From a virus: a stretch of 38,137 nt of DNA. Each line of letters opens with the position of its first letter. Positions within the stretch are counted from its first letter, which is position 1. A program made the position numbers and the translations under genes. The DNA lies in IMG/VR virus record IMGVR_UViG_3300025128_004916, positions 1-38,137 of that record, one strand, 5' to 3'. Under the pieces are notes generated by a model. The model had not been told where the DNA came from and ran no database searches. It saw only the letters and a list, made by a program, of their open reading frames with translations. This document shows positions 6,109-12,992 of the stretch, piece after piece.

Positions 6109-6408
6109 ATGGAATTAAAAATCGTAAGGGTATGGGGAGAGACTAATAGTAACAATATTTCTAGGGTTGAATTAGTCGCTTCATCCACCGAAGGCGAGTA
6201 CACCGCAACTATGGAACGAGATGTGTGGCTAAATAATGGTGAGAATGCTATTTCGTGGGACGACGCTACCGAAGAGGTTGTAATGTCTCGGGTTATAAAC
6301 GAAATAGGGGAACAAGACATGAAAATGTTAGCCTGGCAGTTGGATAGCAGGATCAATGAACAAAAGAACCCACAGTTCATGATAGGGCTCCCATGGAAGT
6401 CCTCCTAA
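6109..6408 (+). CDS. Hypothetical protein
   Basis: Protein of 99 residues. Start at 6109 is set by AGGAGG six bases upstream; an upstream in-frame start is not needed. The first half looks like beta-strands (MELKIVRVWGETNS, RVELVASSTEGEYTATMERD) and the second half is helical. No membrane segment or signal peptide. No family recognised. It sits between the small terminase gene and two membrane proteins. Confidence 0.6.
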   Translation: MELKIVRVWGETNSNNISRVELVASSTEGEYTATMERDVWLNNGENAISWDDATEEVVMSRVINEIGEQDMKMLAWQLDSRINEQKNPQFMIGLPWKSS

Positions 6409-6581
6409 CCTACCCTCCCACGGCTGTCTATCAAAGACCTTATAAACAAGTTCAGGTACTGCCTGGAAGTGACCCTGGAACAAAGAGATATATTGAAACT
6501 ATCTATAATGTCACCATCTACGATAGAGCCGGGGTTTTACAAAGAATAACGAATAGTTATACGGTGAATTATGTAGTGTGA
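6393..6581 (+). CDS. Hypothetical protein, 62 residues
   Basis: Short protein rich in beta-type residues and tyrosine (TYPPTAVYQRPYKQVQVLPG, then IETIYNVTIYDRAGVLQRI). Its ATG overlaps the previous gene by 16 bases, and its stop overlaps the next start (GTGATG). Not recognised. Confidence 0.5.
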   Translation: MEVLLTYPPTAVYQRPYKQVQVLPGSDPGTKRYIETIYNVTIYDRAGVLQRITNSYTVNYVV

Positions 6582-6859
6582 TGGAAATATTTGATCTAAT
6601 AGGCCAAGTAGGAGCACCAATTGCTGCCGCACTGATTATGGGCTATTTTATCTTTCTAACTTTAAAGAATCTATTAGAAGGAATATTAGATCAAGTAAAA
6701 ATGGTGGATACCTTTACTATGAGTTTAGTTAATCGAGTAAAGACTATGAACAACGACTTGATACGTATTGATACTTTAGTAAGTCATGCACTGCATGTGA
6801 ATCCAGATGTAGAAAGACTTGCTAGAGCTAACGGTAAAGAAGATGCAAGACGCGATTGA
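6581..6859 (+). CDS. One-helix membrane protein with coiled coil, holin-like (copy A)
   Basis: Protein of 92 residues. One transmembrane helix at about 9-30 (GQVGAPIAAALIMGYFIFLT), then a charged helix likely to be a coiled coil (LLEGILDQVKMV to MNNDLIRIDTLVSHAL). The topology resembles the small BhlA/UviB-type membrane proteins often called holins in phages. It is paralogous to the next gene: both carry GxPI...MGY and a later NDLIR motif. ATG 6581 overlaps the previous stop by one base; GTG 6578 is a possible alternative. Located shortly before the cell-wall hydrolase gene, so a lysis role is reasonable but unproven. Confidence 0.5.
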   Translation: MEIFDLIGQVGAPIAAALIMGYFIFLTLKNLLEGILDQVKMVDTFTMSLVNRVKTMNNDLIRIDTLVSHALHVNPDVERLARANGKEDARRD

Positions 6860-7130
6860 TGCAATACAGCAGTACGGGTTTCCTATTGTTATGGCGGTTG
6901 GAATGGGCTATTACATTTACTTCATTTGGAAGTTTGTGATAGACGATATAACTCCTAAACTGGAGGAATCTCATCTTAACTTAATTAAGGTTATAGACCA
7001 GATAAGGATGCTAGACAATGATTTGATTCGTTTACAGCAGAAAGTAAATGTGGTATTGGAATATGAAAAAACTCGCAATAATACTTCTGATTCTGAGCAG
7101 TCCAGCAACCGCGGATCAGATAACACATAG
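6843..7130 (+). CDS. One-helix membrane protein with coiled coil, holin-like (copy B)
   Basis: Protein of 95 residues, a diverged tandem copy of the preceding gene. Transmembrane helix at about 11-32 (YGFPIVMAVGMGYYIYFIWK), then a coiled-coil helix (KLEESHLNLIKVIDQIRMLD) with NDLIRLQQKV matching NDLIRIDTLV of copy A. The tail is Ser/Asn-rich and probably flexible. ATG 6843 lies inside the end of copy A (17-base overlap). The next gene's start is buried 68 bases inside this one. Two related subunits suggest a hetero-oligomeric membrane protein. Confidence 0.5.
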   Translation: MQDAIDAIQQYGFPIVMAVGMGYYIYFIWKFVIDDITPKLEESHLNLIKVIDQIRMLDNDLIRLQQKVNVVLEYEKTRNNTSDSEQSSNRGSDNT

Positions 7131-7554
7131 GTTTAAGAGTCCTTCCTTTTCGGGCATTAATCAGTCACAGCATTATTTAACTATTGAAAACCAAGAGGCT
7201 TCGAGAAAGCAGTCCATCTTAGATGGGATCGAAGCAGATTTAAAAGAGTTAGAGAGGGAGGAGAAGAATAGTACTGTTAATCGTTTTCTCCGTAATTTTG
7301 AAAGTCGGATTTACTCGAAACTTTCAAAATCACTAGTAGAGTCCCTTTTTTCAGCAGGAGATATTGATCCTAATTTAGACGGACGGTTTTACTTTCAATC
7401 GGAGGATTACTACATCCGTTATTATATGAGAGAAGACGGTACGTTAATCATGGAGACCTATCCAGGTAAGTATGGGGAGGAAGGGTCTTATGAAGATTGC
7501 GCAGCGGAAGATTTATGTACAAGGATTATTGTACCTGTGGATACTTTTAGTTAG
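7063..7554 (+). CDS. csgF: CsgF-like curli assembly factor
   Basis: Protein of 163 residues. In curli systems CsgF is secreted, binds the CsgG pore at the cell surface and couples secretion to nucleation. Signal peptide at residues 1-17 (MKKLAIILLILSSPATA), then DQITHRFKSPSFSGIN, matching the conserved mature CsgF start (F-R-x-P-x-F-x-G-N) that plugs the CsgG channel. The helical middle (FLRNFESRIYSKLSKSLVES) and the beta-rich C terminus (YYIRYYMREDGTLIMETYPG to TRIIVPV) also follow CsgF. A charged insert at about 55-80 makes it longer than the roughly 138-residue E. coli protein. Start chosen for the signal peptide; it overlaps the previous gene by 68 bases. Confidence 0.85.
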   Translation: MKKLAIILLILSSPATADQITHRFKSPSFSGINQSQHYLTIENQEASRKQSILDGIEADLKELEREEKNSTVNRFLRNFESRIYSKLSKSLVESLFSAGDIDPNLDGRFYFQSEDYYIRYYMREDGTLIMETYPGKYGEEGSYEDCAAEDLCTRIIVPVDTFS

Positions 7555-8305
7555 TAGCGGTTGTGCCGTTACTAACCACATAGCTGAAATTCAAGTTGAA
7601 GACGCAAAAGTTTCCCCCTTACAATTAGACAAGCTTTCAACGATACCTCTTCCTGAACAACAGCCCGTAGTGGCTGTATACGCAGGAGGTTTTACAGACT
7701 TAACAGGGCAAAGAAAAAGTAATTCTGACTTTGCCCTATTTTCAACAGCAGTTACACAAGGAGGAGAAGCCTATTTAATAAGAGCATTAAAACACACATC
7801 TAATGGTAACTTTTTTAGAGTAGTAGAACGTGTAGGCATAGATAGTATTAATAAAGAAAGGCAGATTATACGAAGTACCAGAAAGGACTTCAGAGACAAA
7901 AATCAAATGCAGCCTTTATTATTCGCTGGCCTAATAATGCAGGGCGGAATTATTAGTTATGATACTAATATAAAAACTGGGGGAGCGGGAGCTCGCTACC
8001 TCGGTATTTCAGCTTCTAGGCAGTATAGGGAGGACATAGTAATTGTCTCTCTCCGGACTATTTCAGTTAGTTCTGGAGAAATCCTAATGGAAGTTCTAGT
8101 TACTAAAGAGTTACTTTCTGTAGGAGTTGCAACTGACTTGTTCCGATTTTATGAAATGGGAACTGAGTTAATTGAGGTGGAAGCAGGATCTACTGTTAAC
8201 GAGAGCATGGCAATAGCCTTGCAAAAAGCAATAGAAACCGCAGTCTACGAAACTATACATGAAGGTAAGGCTAAAGGCTTTTGGGTCTTTAAAGATGAAG
8301 GGTGA
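7490..8305 (+). CDS. csgG: CsgG-like outer-membrane secretion channel
   Basis: Protein of 271 residues, near the family length. CsgG forms a nonameric outer-membrane lipoprotein pore for curli subunits. Segments following CsgG: VAVYAGGFTDLTGQRKSNSD (61-80), FSTAVTQGGEAYLIRALK (84-101), ERVGIDSINKERQIIRST (113-130), GGIISYDTNIKTGGAGARYL (152-171), VSLRTISVSSGEILMEVLVT (186-205) and ETAVYETIHEGKAKGFW (249-265). A signal sequence ends at SSGC25, a slightly unusual lipobox. By eye, the constriction Phe is kept (F84), while the Asn before it is Leu and the Tyr is not aligned. Start has AAGGG upstream and overlaps csgF. No CsgE or CsgD was found. Confidence 0.9.
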   Translation: MKIAQRKIYVQGLLYLWILLVSSGCAVTNHIAEIQVEDAKVSPLQLDKLSTIPLPEQQPVVAVYAGGFTDLTGQRKSNSDFALFSTAVTQGGEAYLIRALKHTSNGNFFRVVERVGIDSINKERQIIRSTRKDFRDKNQMQPLLFAGLIMQGGIISYDTNIKTGGAGARYLGISASRQYREDIVIVSLRTISVSSGEILMEVLVTKELLSVGVATDLFRFYEMGTELIEVEAGSTVNESMAIALQKAIETAVYETIHEGKAKGFWVFKDEG

Positions 8306-8310
8306 CCAAA

Positions 8311-9198
8311 ATGAAACGTTTAATGCTCGGGACCGTCGCACTAATTATGTTAGGGACGAACGTGTTTGCAGCAGACAACCAAATTTATATTACCCAGACT
8401 AACGCCACCAACTCTCAAATAGATATTGAGCAGTTAGGATCGGGTAACCTTGTTGCGGATAACGCGAGTGCAACAGGCACTGTAGATGCAGCAATGAATA
8501 TAAATGGTACAGGGTTAAATTTTAACTTAGATCAACGCGGGGACGGCAACTGGTTCCTTACTGATTTAAATGGCAATGACGGTGTTTATACTTTTGACTT
8601 TATAGGTAATACGAATAAGTTTATTGGACAGTTAAACTCTGCCGGTACTTATAGTATGAATGATATGAACTTTAACAGTGTTGTTACTGGAGGTACAAAT
8701 ACCTTTACAGTAAATATCGCAGAAGATGACAATGCTGGAGATGCTGATATAGATTGGATTTTTGACGGATCGGATAATACTGTAGACTTTAATGTAGCCA
8801 CTGATTATACGAACGCTCGAATAGCCGCTCTTATAGGCAACAATGGCGTAGTAGCAGGAGATACAGCAGACTCTATAGTAATCAATTGGGATATAGATGG
8901 AAGTAATAATGAAATTGATAATATAGTTAACTCTTCTCATGTAGTTCAAGACTGGGATATTACAGGTAGTTATAATAAAATAGACTACGCAGGATTAAAC
9001 TATGAAGATGCAAGCGCTGGTGATGGACATTACTCTAAGGTAGAACTCACGGGTAGTTATTGGGATATGAAATTAATCCAACAATCTGCCGAAGCAAGAG
9101 ACTGGCTAAGAATAACCGCTACAGGCGATGGGACGGCTCAATCTAATGCGACACTCTGTATTGTTCAAAGTGATGCTGGTACTAGCGCTACCTGTTAG
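8311..9198 (+). CDS. Curlin-like repeat protein, candidate CsgG substrate
   Basis: Protein of 295 residues with signal peptide MKRLMLGTVALIMLGTNVFA (1-20). The mature start, NQIYITQTNATNSQIDIEQL then GSGN, has the I-x-Q...N...I-x-Q-x-G-x-G-N spacing of CsgA/CsgB repeats. Later repeats are looser but periodic: LDQRGDGNWFLTD, DFIGNTNKFIGQL, DWIFDGSDNTVDFNV, NWDIDGSNNEIDNIV, DWDITGSYNKIDYAG. Strongly acidic and Asn/Gly-rich, as expected for an amyloid or beta-solenoid. Two Cys lie at the C-terminal end (CIVQSDAGTSATC). ATG 8311 has AAGGGTG upstream, directly after csgG. Secretion through CsgG and assembly on the cell surface are inferred from the repeats and gene order. Confidence 0.7.
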   Translation: MKRLMLGTVALIMLGTNVFAADNQIYITQTNATNSQIDIEQLGSGNLVADNASATGTVDAAMNINGTGLNFNLDQRGDGNWFLTDLNGNDGVYTFDFIGNTNKFIGQLNSAGTYSMNDMNFNSVVTGGTNTFTVNIAEDDNAGDADIDWIFDGSDNTVDFNVATDYTNARIAALIGNNGVVAGDTADSIVINWDIDGSNNEIDNIVNSSHVVQDWDITGSYNKIDYAGLNYEDASAGDGHYSKVELTGSYWDMKLIQQSAEARDWLRITATGDGTAQSNATLCIVQSDAGTSATC

Positions 9199-10228
9199 TG
9201 CTAACACCAACATCGGAAACGTAACAGAGCTAGAAGGCTCTGCGGCTGTGTTTAGGGAAGAAGAACTAAACAATGCCAAATTAGACTTTGAAATAGAAAG
9301 CTATGATGATGTAAGGACTGCCCAAGGTAGAATCGCTCTGCAATTTTTAGACGATTCTACCTTGAAACTAACTGAGCATTCTTCTATTGTAATAGATGAG
9401 TTTGTATACGATGCAAATCCTTCTAACTCAAAGTTAGCACTTAATTTTGCCTCAGGCACTGCTCGCTTTATAAGCGGTGCTTTAGGCAAGATTGATAAAG
9501 AGAATATAAAAATAACTACTCCTACAGCAGAGATTGCGATTAGGGGTACAGACTTTACCGCGACGGTGGACGAGATTGGGCAGACTTTAATAATACTTCT
9601 GCCAGATGCACTAGGACTATCTTCAGGAGAGATATTAGTTTCTTCTCTTGGAGGACAAGTAGTTTTGAACAGGCCCTATCAAGCTACTACTGTTTCTACT
9701 GTTGATTCTTCCCCGTCGCAACCAAAAATACTAGATATAACTTTAGCAATGATTGATAATATGCTAATTGTTTCTCCCCCGAAGGAGGATGTCTCCGAGG
9801 AACAAGCGCAATCCAGAACTAAAGATATTCTAGATTTTGATGAGCTAGATCAAGACCTTCTCGAAGAAGACTTACTCGAGGATGAGCTTGTAGAGTTTGA
9901 AGAGTTAGACATTGATTTTTTAAATGTTGACTTCCTTACAGACTTATTAGATAACTTCGATGATCTAGAAGAAAAAGATGAAGACTTACTTAAAGAGGAT
10001 ACGGCTTTTGAAATCGTAGGAACTTCTTTAGGATTTGATTCTGATACGCAAATAAATACTTTTTTACAGGAGGAATATATAGTGTTATATCGCCAAGTTA
10101 GTAACTCATTCAGGTTAGAACTATCTTCTGACTCTTCTTATAACATTCATCTTGACGACGAGGGCAAGAGAGAGGATATTTTAATTAATAGTGGTAGTGA
10201 TGTTTATATTAAGATTAAACAACAATGA
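9146..10228 (+). CDS. Exported FecR-domain protein with acidic tail
   Basis: Protein of 360 residues. Signal peptide at 1-19 (MRHSVLFKVMLVLALPVSA), then a FecR-type domain at about 22-150: GNVTELEGSAAVFR, YDDVRTAQGRIALQFLDDST, FASGTARFISGALGK, ITTPTAEIAIRGTDFTATVD. Such domains act in the periplasm, classically in signalling to FecI-type sigma factors, but stand-alone forms are common and poorly understood. Residues about 215-290 are an extreme acidic/leucine repeat (LLEEDLLEDELVEFEELDID), then a beta-rich C terminus. ATG 9146 overlaps the curlin-like gene by 53 bases; ATG 9173 would leave a shorter signal peptide. Its place before the CHASE2 cyclase suggests a sensing partner (inference). 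Confidence 0.8.
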   Translation: MRHSVLFKVMLVLALPVSANTNIGNVTELEGSAAVFREEELNNAKLDFEIESYDDVRTAQGRIALQFLDDSTLKLTEHSSIVIDEFVYDANPSNSKLALNFASGTARFISGALGKIDKENIKITTPTAEIAIRGTDFTATVDEIGQTLIILLPDALGLSSGEILVSSLGGQVVLNRPYQATTVSTVDSSPSQPKILDITLAMIDNMLIVSPPKEDVSEEQAQSRTKDILDFDELDQDLLEEDLLEDELVEFEELDIDFLNVDFLTDLLDNFDDLEEKDEDLLKEDTAFEIVGTSLGFDSDTQINTFLQEEYIVLYRQVSNSFRLELSSDSSYNIHLDDEGKREDILINSGSDVYIKIKQQ

Positions 10229-10674
10229 AAAAACTACTACTTCTAATACTTTTCCCGTGCTCGGCATATGCTGAATTCGACACGGACTTATTATGTCTAG
10301 CCCATAATATCTATCACGAAGCACGCTCTCAGCCTATAGCTGAGAAAATAGCTATCTCCCACGTTGTGTTAAATAGAGTACAGCATGAGAAATATCCAGA
10401 AAGCGTGTGCTCAGTAATATATCAAGCGAAGAAAAAAGATACTCGTATACTACGCAATCAGTGCCAGTTTTCTTGGTACTGTGATGGGAAACTAGATTTT
10501 CCTACTAATAGAAAAGCTTGGACTGAGAGTGTGAATGCCGCTGCTATTGCTAAAGCAGTCAATTTTGATATTACAGAAGGAGCTACGCATTATCATGCTA
10601 ATTATGTAGATCCTAAGTGGGCATCCAAGCTGCACTTTACTATAGCTATTGGCAGACATAGGTTCTACAAATGA
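10225..10674 (+). CDS. SleB-type cell-wall hydrolase (endolysin candidate)
   Basis: Protein of 149 residues with signal peptide MKKLLLLILFPCSAYA (1-16). The remainder is a complete Hydrolase_2/SleB domain: LAHNIYHEARSQPIAEKIAI (25-44) with probable catalytic Glu32, VLNRVQHEKYPESVCSVIYQ (48-67), QCQFSWYCDG (79-88), GATHYHANYVDPKWA (119-133) and IGRHRFYK at the end. These enzymes cleave peptidoglycan glycan strands. The signal peptide means export by the host Sec system rather than simple holin release, so timing of lysis must be controlled differently. ATG overlaps the FecR gene stop, and its own stop overlaps the cyclase start. Confidence 0.88.
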   Translation: MKKLLLLILFPCSAYAEFDTDLLCLAHNIYHEARSQPIAEKIAISHVVLNRVQHEKYPESVCSVIYQAKKKDTRILRNQCQFSWYCDGKLDFPTNRKAWTESVNAAAIAKAVNFDITEGATHYHANYVDPKWASKLHFTIAIGRHRFYK

Positions 10675-12449
10675 GGTGGCTAGTAGGACTACTGTTAATC
10701 GTCGGCCTAGTAGGAATAAAACTACTAGACCCTTACCCTGTTGAAGTTTTAAGATTAAAAACTTTTGATTATTTCATATCTACACTAGAACCTCACTCCT
10801 CTAATATTATTACTTTAATATCTGTAGATGATGAGAGTCTGAATGCTATAGGACAATGGCCTTGGCCAAGAAATGCTTTCTGTAGCTTCTTAGGTTCCGC
10901 AGTCACGGGTGTAACTGTACTGTTCCCAGAAGAAGATAGGTACGGTACAGATAAAGATTTTTCAAATTGTATGGAATCCGTGGTTGTTTCTACAGCAGCT
11001 ACTAACTCAAGGATAGGAGGTAAACCTCCTCATGTCGGTACAGCCTCTATCGGCGCAGACCCTTTGCCATATTTGACAAATTTTGATGGGGTGCTAAATA
11101 ATGTGGAAGAAATCGAGAACAGCGCTTCAGGAAATGGAATAACTTCTACTGCATATGAGATTGATAGCTTAGTTCGCAGAGTCCCTTTAGTATTTAACAT
11201 AGGAGACACTTTATATCCTTCGTTCTCTATGGAAATTCTTAGAAACTTAGCAGGTGCTCCTTCATATGCTATTAAAACAAATGACGTAGGAGTAGAAGCT
11301 TTACGAATTAAAAACTATCCGATTATAAAAACAGACTCTCAAGCAAGAATATGGGTTAATTGGAATATTTCTTTCAAGAATATATCTGCCGCAGAGTACT
11401 TTAAGAACCCAGATCCTAATACTGTAGCAATTATTGGAGTTACAGCAAAAGGGGCTTCAACTCTTGTAGCTACTCCTGCGGGACTAAAAGCCCCTCACGA
11501 GATACAAGCTGCGGTATTAGCAACTTTAACCGAAGGAGTAGCTATATCTAGGCCTGAAACGGCTGTTACAACCGAGGCTATAGCACTGTTAGTAGGGCTT
11601 TCAGTGCTTTTATTGTTAAGTTTTAACATATATGCTTCTCTTCCTGCACTTCTATTAATGGTAGCAGGAGCAAGTTGGTATACTTTAAATACATTTACCA
11701 CTACTAACACCCTATTAGACCCTTCATTTGGTATTGTGGCAGCTATATTACTGTGGGCTACTTCTTCTTTTACTAACTATTTAAGGGAATTTAAGCTAAA
11801 ACAGCAAATCAAAAAACAATTCGAGCACTATCTTGACCCTGGCATGGTTAAAAAATTACAGGACAATCCGAGTCTACTGAGATTAGGAGGCGAAAGACGA
11901 GAAATGACATTCCTGTTCTCTGATATACGAGGATTCACCCCAATATCAGAGAGATACAAGGAAGACCCAGAAGGATTAGTTGAATTAGTAAATATATTTT
12001 TAACTAACCAGTCAAATGTCATCTTGTCACATGGAGGAACTATTGATAAATTTATGGGAGACTGTATTATGGCGTTCTGGAACGCTCCTATAGACGATCC
12101 TAACCATAAAGAGAACGCAATAAAAGCTGCTATTGAAATGAGAATAGCATTAGAGGAGTTAAATAATGTTCTCAGGACCGAAAGAGGCATTGAAATCAAT
12201 ACGGGAGTCGGAATCAATACTGGACCGTGCATTGTCGGTAACATGGGTAGTGATAGTCGCTTCGACTATAGTGTTATTGGCGATGCAGTTAACCTTGCTG
12301 CTCGCCTAGAGAGTAGTTGCAAAACTTATGAAACAGATCTTATCATATCCGAGTACAGTAAAGTCGATGGGTATGAGTATACGTACTTAGACGATGCCCT
12401 GGTCAAGGGAAAGTCTGAACCCGTTAAAATATATACCATACAAAAATAG
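10671..12449 (+). CDS. Membrane CHASE2-class III adenylate cyclase
   Basis: Protein of 592 residues. A first membrane helix (3-20) leads to a periplasmic CHASE2 sensor domain at about 25-290 (VEVLRLKTFDYFISTLEP, ITLISVDDESLNAIGQWPWP, RRVPLVFNIGDTLYPSFSME). Two or three helices follow (about 300-365), then a linker (FEHYLDPGMVKKLQ) and the catalytic domain (410-592). Metal-binding Asp418 (FSDIRGFT) and Asp464 (DKFMGD), adenine-contacting Lys460 and Asp538 (YSVIGDAVN), and transition-state Asn541 and Arg545 are all present. It should therefore make cAMP from ATP in the cytoplasm in response to a periplasmic signal. A phage-encoded cyclase is very unusual. ATG overlaps the hydrolase stop (ATGA). 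Confidence 0.92.
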   Translation: MRWLVGLLLIVGLVGIKLLDPYPVEVLRLKTFDYFISTLEPHSSNIITLISVDDESLNAIGQWPWPRNAFCSFLGSAVTGVTVLFPEEDRYGTDKDFSNCMESVVVSTAATNSRIGGKPPHVGTASIGADPLPYLTNFDGVLNNVEEIENSASGNGITSTAYEIDSLVRRVPLVFNIGDTLYPSFSMEILRNLAGAPSYAIKTNDVGVEALRIKNYPIIKTDSQARIWVNWNISFKNISAAEYFKNPDPNTVAIIGVTAKGASTLVATPAGLKAPHEIQAAVLATLTEGVAISRPETAVTTEAIALLVGLSVLLLLSFNIYASLPALLLMVAGASWYTLNTFTTTNTLLDPSFGIVAAILLWATSSFTNYLREFKLKQQIKKQFEHYLDPGMVKKLQDNPSLLRLGGERREMTFLFSDIRGFTPISERYKEDPEGLVELVNIFLTNQSNVILSHGGTIDKFMGDCIMAFWNAPIDDPNHKENAIKAAIEMRIALEELNNVLRTERGIEINTGVGINTGPCIVGNMGSDSRFDYSVIGDAVNLAARLESSCKTYETDLIISEYSKVDGYEYTYLDDALVKGKSEPVKIYTIQK

Positions 12450-12452
12450 TTC

Positions 12453-12482
12453 TTGACAAAACCGCACTATTTTTGGTATAAT
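12453..12482 (+). promoter_or_regulatory. Promoter of the CTTGAC family (3 of 4)
   Basis: TTGACA (12453-12458), an 18-base spacer and TATAAT (12477-12482), preceded by CAAAAATAGTTC and with GG before the -10. It starts the unit leading to the lipase and large terminase genes. Confidence 0.8.
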
Positions 12483-12526
12483 ACTTTCTAAATTTGTTGG
12501 TGTAAAAACCGAGCCAGGAGTAAATA

Positions 12527-12781
12527 ATGAGTAAATTAGGATCAATTCCTAAAGACAGACTACAAATAGCCACTGTGATTACTCTAGTGATACAGCTTTC
12601 TGGCATTGTCTGGTGGGCCTCGAGCGCGCAGGCATCGATAGACCGTCTAGAAGGATTACACTCAGCCGTTGACCATGATAGAATAGAGTTTTTTCAAAGA
12701 ATGTCTGTTGTTGAAACAAAAGTTGAAGCAAACAAACAAATCTTAGAAAGACTCGAAAATAAAATCGACAAGATGCAATAG
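12527..12781 (+). CDS. One-helix membrane protein with coiled coil
   Basis: Protein of 84 residues with a clear AGGAG site upstream. A transmembrane helix at about 13-33 (IATVITLVIQLSGIVWWASS) is followed by a long amphipathic helix (IEFFQRMSVVETKVEANKQI, then LERLENKIDKMQ) forming a coiled coil. The topology fits small phage membrane proteins annotated as holins or inner-membrane spanins. No lipoprotein partner typical of an outer spanin was found beside it. First gene after the 12453 promoter. Confidence 0.6.
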   Translation: MSKLGSIPKDRLQIATVITLVIQLSGIVWWASSAQASIDRLEGLHSAVDHDRIEFFQRMSVVETKVEANKQILERLENKIDKMQ

Positions 12782-12790
12782 GAGAATAGA

Positions 12791-12952
12791 ATGCAGGTAG
12801 TAAAAGGTCCGGGAGGGCTGTACTGGACAGTACAAGATGGGGAAGGAAACGTTATAAACGATGCTACATACGCTACTAAGGAAGATGCTGAAGCAGCTAT
12901 GGCAAAGCCCTCTGCAAAAGCAGCGGCAAGTGAGGAAGACGCAGATGTGTAA
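12791..12952 (+). CDS. Small hypothetical protein, 53 residues
   Basis: GGAGAATAG precedes ATG 12791. The sequence runs MQVVKGPGGLYWTVQDGEGN, then a short acidic helix and an Ala/Lys-rich tail. The start looks like a small beta-sheet domain of the kind used for binding. Not recognised. Confidence 0.55.
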   Translation: MQVVKGPGGLYWTVQDGEGNVINDATYATKEDAEAAMAKPSAKAAASEEDADV

Positions 12953-12992
12953 ATGTGAAAATTGCGAATGCAGCCCTTGTAAGTGTGGCTAA
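12945..12992 (+). CDS. Cysteine-rich 15-residue peptide
   Basis: The frame encodes MCKCENCECSPCKCG: six Cys in 15 residues, spaced CxCxxCxCxxCxC as in metal-thiolate peptides. ATG 12945 lies within the last codons of the previous gene, and the stop TAA (12990-12992) overlaps the lipase start as TAATG, so it fills the gap between two genes exactly and may be translated by coupling. A metal-binding, metallothionein-like role is inferred from composition alone. Its small size leaves a real chance that it is only a linker. Confidence 0.5.
   Translation: MCKCENCECSPCKCG

Noticed and set aside
8632-8949. 105-codon - strand frame inside the curlin-like gene
   Set aside because: Product is Ile/Tyr/Ser-rich antisense of the repeat protein, with no start signal.
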